NCBI RefSeq assembly: GCF_901827155.1
Contig: NZ_LR594659.1
Location: 2,046,001 to 2,110,000 of the forward strand
DNA length: 64,000 bases
From: Variovorax sp. PBL-H6
GTDB taxonomy: Bacteria > Pseudomonadota > Gammaproteobacteria > Burkholderiales > Burkholderiaceae_C
Reading direction: 5' to 3'
Both the position numbers and the translations under genes were made by a program. Shown here in pieces: positions 29,953-38,865 of this stretch. Positions within the stretch are counted from its first letter, which is position 1. Each line of letters begins with the position of its first letter. The notes beneath the pieces are model-generated. The model was not told the DNA's origin and searched no databases. It saw nothing but the letters and a program-made list of their open reading frames with translations.

Positions 29953-30882
29953 TCAGTCCCCGCGCGCCACCGGATGTTGCGCCAAGGCCTCCAGCGCCAG
30001 CACCAAAGCCGAATGATCGTCTTGCCCATGCCCCAGCGCCGCGCAGGCATTCATGAGCTGCGCCGCGCCGGCGGTCTGCGGCAGCGCGACGCCCAGCGAC
30101 CGCGCGCTCTGCATCGCGAGGTTCAGGTCCTTCTGGTGGAGCGAGATGCGGAAGCCCGGCGCGAAGGTGCGCTTGATCATCCGTTCCCCATGCACCTCGA
30201 GGATGCGCGAGGAGGCGAAGCCGCCCATCAGCGCCTGCCGCACCTTCGCCGGGTCGGCGCCGGCCTTGCTGGCGAAGACCAGTGCCTCGCCGACGGCCGC
30301 GATGTTGAGCGCCACGATGATCTGGTTGGCCACCTTGCACACCTGGCCGTCTCCCGCGGCGCCGACCAGCGTGACGTTCTTGCCCATCTTCTCGAGCAGG
30401 GGCCTCACGCGGCCGAAGACGCCCTCGTCGCCGCCGCACATGATGGTCAGGGTGGCCGCCTTGGCGCCCACCTCGCCGCCCGAGACCGGCGCATCGACAT
30501 AGCCGCAACCCAGTTCCTCGATGCGTTGCGCGAAGCCCTTGGTCGCGATCGGATCGATGGAGCTGCAGTCCACCACGGTCTTGCCCACGCGGCCCGCAGG
30601 GCCGCCTTGCGAGCCCTTCAATGCCGAAGCCACGCCCTTGTCGCCGAACAGCACCTTCTCCACATCGGGCGTGTCGGGGACCATGATGAAGACCACGTCG
30701 GCCTGCTTCGTCACATCCGCCGCCGAACTGCACACGGTGGCGCGCGAGCTGAAGGGCTCGGGCGCGGGCCCGTGCGTGTGGACGAAGAGCGTATGGCCGG
30801 CGTCGAGCAAATGCCCCGCCATGGGCGCGCCCATGATGCCGAGGCCGATGAAGCCGATCTTCTGGGATGTCGTAGCGGACAT
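29953..30882 (-). CDS. glxR: 2-hydroxy-3-oxopropionate (tartronate semialdehyde) reductase
   Basis: A 309-residue NAD(P)H-dependent beta-hydroxyacid dehydrogenase. The Rossmann motif GFIGLGIMGAPMA is at residues 10-22, the substrate-binding APVSGGEVGA near residue 137, and the catalytic Lys in GQVCKVANQI near residue 188. It reduces tartronate semialdehyde to glycerate, the last step of the Gcl route. It follows gcl and hyi on the same strand, separated from hyi by a 39-base gap containing a tetranucleotide repeat. The garR paralog name is also used; the gcl linkage favours glxR. Confidence 0.92.
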   Translation of the reverse strand: MSATTSQKIGFIGLGIMGAPMAGHLLDAGHTLFVHTHGPAPEPFSSRATVCSSAADVTKQADVVFIMVPDTPDVEKVLFGDKGVASALKGSQGGPAGRVGKTVVDCSSIDPIATKGFAQRIEELGCGYVDAPVSGGEVGAKAATLTIMCGGDEGVFGRVRPLLEKMGKNVTLVGAAGDGQVCKVANQIIVALNIAAVGEALVFASKAGADPAKVRQALMGGFASSRILEVHGERMIKRTFAPGFRISLHQKDLNLAMQSARSLGVALPQTAGAAQLMNACAALGHGQDDHSALVLALEALAQHPVARGD

Positions 30883-30900
30883 GCGATGAATTCCTTGTCT

Positions 30901-30920
30901 TGTCTGTCTGTCTGTCTGTC
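30901..30920. repeat. (TGTC)5 tetranucleotide repeat between hyi and glxR
   Basis: Five exact TGTC units, read GACA on the coding strand, fill half of the 39-base gap between the hyi stop and the glxR start and lie 18 bases upstream of the glxR ATG. Slippage would alter spacing between the genes. Confidence 0.9.
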
Positions 30921-30921
30921 G

Positions 30922-31701
30922 TTAGTCGGCGAGGGTGGTCCGCCAGCCGAGGCCTTCGAGGGTGTCGCTCTTCGGCTTGTATTCGCAACCGATCCAGCCG
31001 GTGTAGCCGGCACCATCGATGTGCTTGAAGAGCCACGGATAGTTGATCTCCCCCGTGCCCGGCTCGCCGCGGCCGGGGTTGTCGGCCAGCTGGATATGGC
31101 CGATGCGGGCCATGTTCTTCGTGATCGTGGCAGCCAGTTCGCCTTCCATGCGCTGCGCGTGGTAGATGTCGTATTGCAGCAGCAGGTTGGCCGAACCCAC
31201 TTCGTCGATGATCGACAGCGCCTGCTCCGTGCGCGTGAGAAAGAAGCCCGGAATGTCGAAGTGGTTGACCGGCTCGATCAGCAGCATGATCCCGGCGCTC
31301 TGCAGCTCGCGAGCGGCGAAGCGCAGGTTCTCCACCGCCACCTGGCGCGCGTCCTCGGCGCTTACGCCGGCAGGCAACTTGCCCAGCAGACAGTTGAGCT
31401 TGGGACAGCCCAGCGCAGTGGCGTAGGCGATGGCCATGCCCACGCCCTCGCGGAACTCGCCCACCCGGTCCGGGTGGCAGGCGATGCCGCGCTCGCCGCC
31501 TTCCCAATTGCCGGCGGGCAGGTTGTGCAGCACCTGCTGCAGGCCGTTGGCGCGGAGCGCGGCGGTGAGCTCCTTCTTGTCGAAGGGGTAGGGGAACAGG
31601 TATTCGACGGCCTTGAAGCCGGCCTTGGCAGCAGCCTCGAAGCGTTGCATGAAGGGCAGCTCGGTGAAGAGCATCGTCAGGTTGGCGGCGAAACGCGGCA
31701 T
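30922..31701 (-). CDS. hyi: Hydroxypyruvate isomerase
   Basis: A 259-residue TIM-barrel isomerase of the Hyi/xylose-isomerase-like family. It starts MPRFAANLTMLFTELPF, typical for Hyi, with VEYLFPYPFDKKEL, metal ligand Glu in LLIEPVNHFDIPGFFLT, YDIYHAQRMEG and the terminal DNPGRGEPGTGEINYPWLF and GCEYKP segments. It interconverts hydroxypyruvate and tartronate semialdehyde. The ATG complementary to 31699-31701 has GAGGAGAC upstream. It lies 19 bases after gcl on the same strand. Confidence 0.93.
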   Translation of the reverse strand: MPRFAANLTMLFTELPFMQRFEAAAKAGFKAVEYLFPYPFDKKELTAALRANGLQQVLHNLPAGNWEGGERGIACHPDRVGEFREGVGMAIAYATALGCPKLNCLLGKLPAGVSAEDARQVAVENLRFAARELQSAGIMLLIEPVNHFDIPGFFLTRTEQALSIIDEVGSANLLLQYDIYHAQRMEGELAATITKNMARIGHIQLADNPGRGEPGTGEINYPWLFKHIDGAGYTGWIGCEYKPKSDTLEGLGWRTTLAD

Positions 31702-31720
31702 CTCGTGGGTCTCCTCTGAA

Positions 31721-33514
<1,794 letters not shown>

Positions 33515-33589
33515 GTGAAGTCTCCTTGGGATGCCTGCACTGTAGGAATTCGGGGCTTCGGGCAGAAGGCGGCACCGGACCATAAAAGC

Positions 33590-33606
33590 TATTCCGCAGT
33601 GGAATA
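33590..33606. promoter_or_regulatory. Perfect inverted repeat, candidate LysR operator
   Basis: TATTCC-GCAGT-GGAATA is a perfect 6-5-6 dyad that fits the T-N11-A LysR box. It lies in the 110-base gap between gcl and the divergent LysR gene, 18 bases before the LysR ATG and 75 bases upstream of gcl, the normal spot for autoregulation plus activation of the divergent operon. Confidence 0.7.
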
Positions 33607-33624
33607 ACTCGATACGATCCGGCC

Positions 33625-34527
33625 ATGGACCGACTGCTGGCAATGGAAATGTTCGTTCGCGTGGTGGAGACGGGCAGCTTCTCCAAGGCCGCGCGCGAGT
33701 TCAACACCACCCAGCCCACTGTCACCAAGCAGGTCGCGGCCACCGAAGCGCGGCTGAAGGTGCGCCTGCTCAACCGCAACACGCGGGGCGTGAGCCTCAC
33801 CGAAGCGGGCTCGCTGTACTACGACAAGTGCAAGATCATCGTGCGCGAGGCAGAGGAGGCCGAGCACGTCGTGCGCCGGCGCGACTCCCAGGCGCAGGGC
33901 CTGCTGCGCATCGGCACGTCGGTCGCCTTCGGCCGCCGCGTGGTGGTGCCGCTGGCGCTCGAGTACATGGCGCGCCATCCGCAGGTGCAGGTGGACCTGA
34001 GCTTCGAGGACCGCTACGTGGACCTGATTGCGCAGGGCATCGACGTCGCGGTGCGCATGGGCAAGCTCGCCGATTCCTCGCTGGGCGCTCGCTTCCTCGG
34101 CATGAACCCGTGGGTGATCGTGGCGGCGCCGGGTTACCTGAAGAAGCACGGCGCGCCGAAGCGCGCGCAGGACCTGAGCGCGCACGTGGCGCTGATCTAC
34201 AGCAGCGTCGTCGGCGACGATGTCTGGCGCATGCACACGCCCAAGGGCGAGCCGGTGACAGTACCCGTCACCGGCCGCCTGCGCTCCAACAACCTCTCGG
34301 CGGTGCTGGCCGCAGCACGCGAGGGGCTGGGCATCGCGCTGATGCCGCGCTACGTGGCGAGCGACTCGCTGTCGGCGGGCAAGGTGGTGGAGGTGCTGCC
34401 AGGGCATGCATTGCCGGAGCAGGAGATCCACGCGGTCTTTCCGTCGCCCAAGCTGGTGCCGGGAAAGGTGTCGAGCTTCGTGGCTTTCCTGCAGGGGCAC
34501 TTCGGCGAGGAATGGTGGCAGCGTTAG
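33625..34527 (+). CDS. LysR-family regulator, probable regulator of gcl operon
   Basis: A 300-residue LysR regulator of the CrgA/DsdC-like branch. The N-terminal winged helix reads [20 protein letters not shown] and [34 protein letters not shown]. The C-terminal two-lobed effector domain covers about residues 90-295. It is divergent from gcl across 110 bases that contain a perfect T-N11-A dyad, so control of gcl-hyi-glxR with an intermediate such as glyoxylate as ligand is likely but inferred. The next gene starts 55 bases downstream. Confidence 0.9.
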   Translation: MDRLLAMEMFVRVVETGSFSKAAREFNTTQPTVTKQVAATEARLKVRLLNRNTRGVSLTEAGSLYYDKCKIIVREAEEAEHVVRRRDSQAQGLLRIGTSVAFGRRVVVPLALEYMARHPQVQVDLSFEDRYVDLIAQGIDVAVRMGKLADSSLGARFLGMNPWVIVAAPGYLKKHGAPKRAQDLSAHVALIYSSVVGDDVWRMHTPKGEPVTVPVTGRLRSNNLSAVLAAAREGLGIALMPRYVASDSLSAGKVVEVLPGHALPEQEIHAVFPSPKLVPGKVSSFVAFLQGHFGEEWWQR

Positions 34528-34582
34528 GGATCACCGCTTCGGCCCACAATCGACAACGCCAGAGAACGCAGGAGGTCTCCGC

Positions 34583-35680
34583 ATGAATCCACCCAAGCCC
34601 CCCGCTCCGCCACGCCCGCCCGGGAGCCAGGCCGAGAACGCACCGCTGGCGCCGGCGGGCACGCCGTTGACGCCCGAATGGCTGCGATGGACCGCCGAGC
34701 AGTTGCTGCGCGGCTGCACCCCGGAATCGGTGCTGGCGTCCATGATCGCTGCCGGCCTCGATGCGCAAGCCGGCGCGGAGTTGATTGAACTCGTGCCCGG
34801 CAACGCCGTCTACATCGCGGCCGAGGGCCGGGCGCAGCAGCTGCGCAAGCTCGAGTCGACGCTGGCCAACCTGCAGCTGCTCTGGGAAATCGACCCGATG
34901 TACGGCATCGTGGACAAGCGCGTGTCGGTCAGCGAGGAGGAGTTCATCGAGCGCTATGTGCGAGGCTGCCGGCCGCTGGTGCTCACGGGGCATACGCGGG
35001 ACTGGCCCGCGATGCAGCGATGGTCGCCGGACTACCTGAAAGAGCGATTCGGCCATCTCGATGTCGAGGTGCAGACCGAACGCAACGCGAACTCTCGCTA
35101 CGAGGAAGACAAGGCGGCACATCGGCGAAACGTTCGCCTCGGCGATTTCGTCGACCAGGTGGTGGCGGGCGGCGAAACGAACGACTACTACCTCACTGCC
35201 AACAACGAAGCCTTGCGGCGGCCCGACTTCGCGCCTCTGCTGGATGACATCGGCCGCCTGCCGCCGTGCTGCAGTCGCACCGAACTGGCTGAGCGCTCGT
35301 CGTTCTGGTTCGGGCCGGCCGGCACCGTGACTCCCTTGCACCACGACACGCTGATGCTGTTCCACACGCAGGTCGTCGGGCGCAAGCGCTGGCGCCTCAT
35401 CTCGCCTTTGCAGGGGCCGCGGCTGTACAACTCGAATGGCGTCTTCAGCCCCATCGACCTGGATGCTGTCGACCTGAGGCGGTTTCCCTTGTTCCAAGGT
35501 GTGCGCGTACTCGAGGTCGTGGTCTGGCCGGGCGAGACGATCTTCCTGCCGCTCGGCTGGTGGCACCAGGTGCGCGCGCTGGACGTCAGCGTGTCCTTTT
35601 CGTACTCGAACCTGGCCTTGCCGATTCCCAACCTGTTCACCTATTTCGATCCGGTGCCGCGCGTCGTCCCGGATGCCTGA
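34583..35680 (+). CDS. Cupin-8/JmjC-type 2-oxoglutarate oxygenase-like protein
   Basis: A 365-residue protein with an AGGAGG site 7 bases before its ATG. Residues 1-30 are Pro-rich, about 30-105 form a helical region, and about 110-350 are a JmjC-like cupin_8 domain: the conserved RPLVLTGHTRDWPAMQRWS entry, YYLTANN, the metal HxD in TPLHHDTLMLFH, and the distal His in LPLGWWHQVRAL with a conserved SFSYSNLALP after it. Relatives are protein or small-molecule hydroxylases using Fe(II) and 2-oxoglutarate. It is downstream of the LysR gene on the same strand, possibly cotranscribed. The target is unknown. Confidence 0.85.
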   Translation: MNPPKPPAPPRPPGSQAENAPLAPAGTPLTPEWLRWTAEQLLRGCTPESVLASMIAAGLDAQAGAELIELVPGNAVYIAAEGRAQQLRKLESTLANLQLLWEIDPMYGIVDKRVSVSEEEFIERYVRGCRPLVLTGHTRDWPAMQRWSPDYLKERFGHLDVEVQTERNANSRYEEDKAAHRRNVRLGDFVDQVVAGGETNDYYLTANNEALRRPDFAPLLDDIGRLPPCCSRTELAERSSFWFGPAGTVTPLHHDTLMLFHTQVVGRKRWRLISPLQGPRLYNSNGVFSPIDLDAVDLRRFPLFQGVRVLEVVVWPGETIFLPLGWWHQVRALDVSVSFSYSNLALPIPNLFTYFDPVPRVVPDA

Positions 35681-35934
35681 CCCAGAGCGCACCTGCCGCT
35701 CGCGCAGGGCGCGCGCTTTGACGCCTGAAGGCCTGGCTCAGACGACCCGGCAAGACTTGACGACGAATGGCGCCGGGTCTGTGCCGAAGAACGCGTTGGT
35801 ACAGGGCACCGTGCCGTTGACCGTCTTCTGTACCCAGCGTGTGCCAGCGCCATAGGCCACCAGGGTCGGGCTCGACACGGTGAAGGTGCCGCCTTCGGTG
35901 GCCAGGGTCATGCCGGACGGCGGCGGGGCTGGTG

Positions 35935-36070
<136 letters not shown>

Positions 36071-36254
36071 CGCCAGCCTGCAGGACTTCATCACGAAGGG
36101 CGCCGGGTCGGTGCCGAAGTAGGCATTGGTGCAGGGCACCGTGCCGCTGACTGTCTTCTGTACCCAGCGCGTGTCGGCGCCATAAGCCACCAGCGTTGGA
36201 CTGGACACCGTAAAGGTGCCACCTTCGACGGCCAGGGTCGCTCCGGATGGAGGC

Positions 36255-36376
36255 GGTGCCGGTGCAGGCGCGGGCGCGGGCGCGGGCGCGGGTGCAGGCG
36301 CAGGCGCAGGCGCAGGCGCAGGCGCGGGTGCAGGTGCAGGCGCAGGCGCGGGTGCAGGCGCAGGCGCGGGTGCAGG
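36255..36376. repeat. Ala-Pro linker tract, part 3' of the IS66 insertion
   Basis: Continuation of the linker between modules 3 and 4, ending in the target duplication at 36369-36376. Before insertion it was continuous with 38866-39083. Confidence 0.9.
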
Positions 36377-36393
36377 GTAAGCGTTCCGCGAAC
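36377..36393 (+). repeat. IS66 terminal inverted repeat, tnpC end
   Basis: GTAAGCGTTCCGCGAAC, identical over 17 bases to the inverted copy at the other end. The preceding 8 bases GGTGCAGG are the target duplication. Confidence 0.93.
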
Positions 36394-36435
36394 GACACCC
36401 TTGCGCCGTCGATGACGGCGTGTTGAAGGATGGTT

Positions 36436-38019
36436 CTACGCGGCGGCGGCGAGCGCCGCGTTTGGCACGGCGATGTCGGTGGCAGGCCGCCAGTTGTGCG
36501 GCAGCAGCTGCGCGAGGTCGCGCTGCTTGAGCGTGGGCAGACGCTCGAAGACGTCCTTGAGGTAGGCCCAGGGATCGTGCCCGTTTAGTTTGGCCGACTC
36601 GATCAGGCTCATGACCACGCCAGCGCGCTCGCCGGCCTGCTGCGAGCCTACAAAAAGCCAATTCTTGCGGCCAACGCACAGCGGGCGCACCGCGTTCTCC
36701 GCCGCGTTGTTGTCGATTGGGACGTCGCCGTCGTCCAGGTAGCGCGTGAGCGCGCGCCAATTGCTCAGCGAATAATCGATCGCCTTGGCCGTCACGTCGG
36801 CATTGGCCAGCTTCTGGCGCTGCCCGGTCAGCCAGAGGTGCAGGGCCTGGACGATGGGCCTGGAGCGTTGCTGGCGCAGCAGCCACCGTGCCTGGGGTTC
36901 GAGTTCGCGCGCCTCGCGCTCGACCTCGTACAGCTTTGCGATCAGCGCCACCGCCTGGCCGGCGATCTGGCTGGCGTTGAACTCGTGCGCCTCGAACAGC
37001 TTGCGCCGCGCGTGGGCCCAGCATAGTGCGGCGCTGACGCCTTGCGCCTGAAGCCCAAAATAGCCGCTGTAATCGTCGCTGACCAGCGTGCCGCCGAAGC
37101 CTCGCAGCACGCGCCGCGGATGTTCGCCGGCGCGGCTGGCGGTGAAGTCGAACAGCACCGCGCGCTGGGCCACGAAGTTGGTCGTGCGGTAGACCCAGAC
37201 GTAGGCCCGTTTGGTCTTGCCGCGCCCCGGCGCCAGCAGCGACACCGGCGTCTCGTCGGCGTGGATCACACCGTGGCTGAGGATGAAGCCCTTCAGTGCA
37301 TCGGCCAGCGGTGCCAGACGCACCCCGCAGATGCCGATCCACTGGGCCATGCTCGAGCGCGGGATGTGCACGCCAGAGCGCGCGTAGATCTCTTCCTGCC
37401 GGTACAGCGGCAAGTGATCGTCGTGCTTGGCCACCACCACCTGCGCGAGCAGGCCCGGCGCGGGGATGCCTTTGTCGATGATCTGCGCGGGCATCGGCGC
37501 GGCCTGGATCGTCTGGCAGCACGTGCAGGCGTACTTGCCGCGGATATGGCGCAGCACGAAGAATTGGGCCGGCACGCAATCGAGCTGCTCGCTGACTTCT
37601 TGGCCGATGCGCTTGAAGGGCTGGCCGCACTCGCAGTGGGTCTGCTCGATCTCGTGATGGTGATCGATGCGCGGCAGGCTCGCCGGCAGCGCCTGGCGCA
37701 CCGCCTGGCCTTTGGCCCGGGGTGGCGCTACCGGTGGCTTCTGGTCTTGCTGGGCGGCGCGGTCTTCCAGCGCCGTGTCGGCCAGGATCTGATCGAACAG
37801 CACCGCCTGCGTGCTCGTCTCCAGGCTCTCGCTGGAGGAGCCGAAGCGCCAGCGCTTCAGCCGCGCGATCTCGAAGTTCAGCGCCTCGATCCTGGTTTGC
37901 TTGAACTTCAGCTCGCCTTGCATGCGCCCGATCACATCGCGCAGCTCCTGCATCGAATCCAGTGCGCCCGGCGCATCGATCGTGTGGGTGTCCGGGCCTT
38001 CGAGCATGGCCGCCATCAT
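36436..38019 (-). CDS. tnpC: IS66-family transposase TnpC
   Basis: A 527-residue DDE transposase. It has an N-terminal coiled coil (about residues 20-55) ending in RLKRWRFGSSSE, a zinc-finger region CECGQPF with KYACTCCQ, then the catalytic core: D in GVIHADETPVSLL, D in LVSDDYSGYFGL, and E in VPIDNNAAENAVRP, followed by GRKNWLFVGSQQAGERAG and the C-terminal IS66 domain. Length and motifs are complete. The start is uncertain: the chosen ATG (complementary to 38017-38019) lies within a perfect hairpin and has no adjacent Shine-Dalgarno; the best ribosome-binding site precedes an out-of-frame ATG at 38047. Confidence 0.93.
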   Translation of the reverse strand: MMAAMLEGPDTHTIDAPGALDSMQELRDVIGRMQGELKFKQTRIEALNFEIARLKRWRFGSSSESLETSTQAVLFDQILADTALEDRAAQQDQKPPVAPPRAKGQAVRQALPASLPRIDHHHEIEQTHCECGQPFKRIGQEVSEQLDCVPAQFFVLRHIRGKYACTCCQTIQAAPMPAQIIDKGIPAPGLLAQVVVAKHDDHLPLYRQEEIYARSGVHIPRSSMAQWIGICGVRLAPLADALKGFILSHGVIHADETPVSLLAPGRGKTKRAYVWVYRTTNFVAQRAVLFDFTASRAGEHPRRVLRGFGGTLVSDDYSGYFGLQAQGVSAALCWAHARRKLFEAHEFNASQIAGQAVALIAKLYEVEREARELEPQARWLLRQQRSRPIVQALHLWLTGQRQKLANADVTAKAIDYSLSNWRALTRYLDDGDVPIDNNAAENAVRPLCVGRKNWLFVGSQQAGERAGVVMSLIESAKLNGHDPWAYLKDVFERLPTLKQRDLAQLLPHNWRPATDIAVPNAALAAAA

Positions 38020-38048
38020 GCCTCGCGCGCGCGTGCGCGCGAGGCATG
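38017..38048. promoter_or_regulatory. Perfect 14-bp hairpin over the tnpC start
   Basis: CATGCCTCGCGCGC and its exact complement flank a 4-base loop (38031-38034). The tnpC ATG lies in the 3' arm on the coding strand, and an out-of-frame ATG with GGAG upstream lies in the 5' arm. In mRNA this would hide the tnpC start unless opened, suggesting translational damping of transposase. Confidence 0.6.
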
Positions 38049-38098
38049 ACTTTCTCCAATAGACAAACGCGCAAATCCCGACCTCGAATCGAGCGCAT

Positions 38099-38440
38099 TC
38101 AGACCACCGTGATCGACTGCGGCTGCGCGCTGCCCAGGCGCTGCCACGGCAGGCCCGCGACGAGCCAGTCGAACTGCTCGCGCGTGAGTTGAAGTGACCC
38201 CGTGTCCTGGCGCGGCCAGGCGAAGCTGCCCGCTTGCAGCCGCCGGGTGCACAGCCACATGCCCGCGCCGTCGTAGACCAGCACCTTGAGCCGGTCGGCG
38301 CGGCGGTTGGCAAACACGTAGGCGTGGTGGGCTTGCGCGCCCAGCGCGAAGCCGCGCACCACTTGGGCCAACAGCGTGTCGATGCCCCCGCGCAGGTCGG
38401 CCGCGCCAAGCGCCAGCCAGATGACGTCGATGCGAATCAT
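38099..38440 (-). CDS. tnpB: IS66 accessory protein TnpB (Orf2)
   Basis: A 113-residue protein with the family signature: ADLRGGIDTLLAQV, the HHAYVFANRRADRLKVLVYDGAGMWL core and RRLQAGSFAWP. It starts inside the end of tnpA with a four-base ATGA overlap, the usual coupling in IS66 elements. It is needed along with TnpA and TnpC for efficient transposition in studied members, though its biochemical role is unclear. Full length. Confidence 0.92.
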   Translation of the reverse strand: MIRIDVIWLALGAADLRGGIDTLLAQVVRGFALGAQAHHAYVFANRRADRLKVLVYDGAGMWLCTRRLQAGSFAWPRQDTGSLQLTREQFDWLVAGLPWQRLGSAQPQSITVV

Positions 38441-38784
38441 CGGCCGAACTCCCGCAGCAGCGAAGCGAGTTCACGCGTGTGCGCCAGCGGCCAATGCAGA
38501 TCGAGCCGGGTGCCTCCCACGTTCAATTCGACGCGCACCGATGTCGATGCGGCACCAGGCGCCACGCGGGCGGCCACGAAGCCGCTCGGCCTGGCGGCTG
38601 GCGAGGGCTCAGGGCTGACGCCGTCGAGCCGCGCCTGCCAGCGCCGCGCATGTGCGCACCAGCTTTGCAGCGTTCCCGCTGGCACCCCGTTGGCCTCGGC
38701 CCATACCTGCGCCTTCTGGCCAGAGGCACGATACGCCGCCACTTGCTCCAGGCACCGTTCCATCTGCTGTCGATCCATGTCCAC
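38437..38784 (-). CDS. tnpA: IS66 accessory protein TnpA (Orf1)
   Basis: A 115-residue small protein with an N-terminal helix-turn-helix (ERCLEQVAAYRASGQKAQVWAEANGVPAGTLQSWCAHARRW), a proline/alanine hinge and a C-terminal VRVELNVGGTRLDLHWP strand typical of IS66 Orf1. It is the first gene of the element, 65 bases from the right inverted repeat, and overlaps tnpB by four bases. Probably binds the element ends or regulates transcription. Confidence 0.88.
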   Translation of the reverse strand: MDMDRQQMERCLEQVAAYRASGQKAQVWAEANGVPAGTLQSWCAHARRWQARLDGVSPEPSPAARPSGFVAARVAPGAASTSVRVELNVGGTRLDLHWPLAHTRELASLLREFGR

Positions 38785-38848
38785 CTCGTCTCGTTCGTTG
38801 ATTGCGAAGACCCGAGGTTCGCAGCTTCAACGGTGAGATGAAAGATGG

Positions 38849-38865
38849 GTTCGCGGAACGCTTAC
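38849..38865 (-). repeat. IS66 terminal inverted repeat, tnpA end
   Basis: Exact 17-base inverse complement of 36377-36393, followed by the second copy of the 8-bp duplication GGTGCAGG at 38866-38873. The TAA within this repeat is the stop codon of the interrupted gene. Confidence 0.93.

Larger units (their letters stand above)
36377..38865 (-). mobile_element. IS66-family insertion sequence, complete, 2489 bp
   Basis: The ends are perfect 17-bp inverted repeats (GTAAGCGTTCCGCGAAC at 36377-36393 and its complement at 38849-38865); GTAAGCG ends are characteristic of IS66. It is flanked by an 8-bp direct duplication GGTGCAGG (36369-36376 and 38866-38873), the duplication size of this family, though the target is itself repetitive. 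It carries tnpA, tnpB and tnpC on the minus strand, all intact, so the element may be mobile. It sits in an Ala-Pro linker of the galactose-oxidase-like gene, in the same orientation as that gene. Confidence 0.95.

Noticed and set aside
38018..38047. A short upstream leader peptide gene ending on the tnpC start
   Set aside because: The ATG at 38047 has a good ribosome-binding site, but the frame has no stop near the tnpC start; it runs on through tnpC out of frame.
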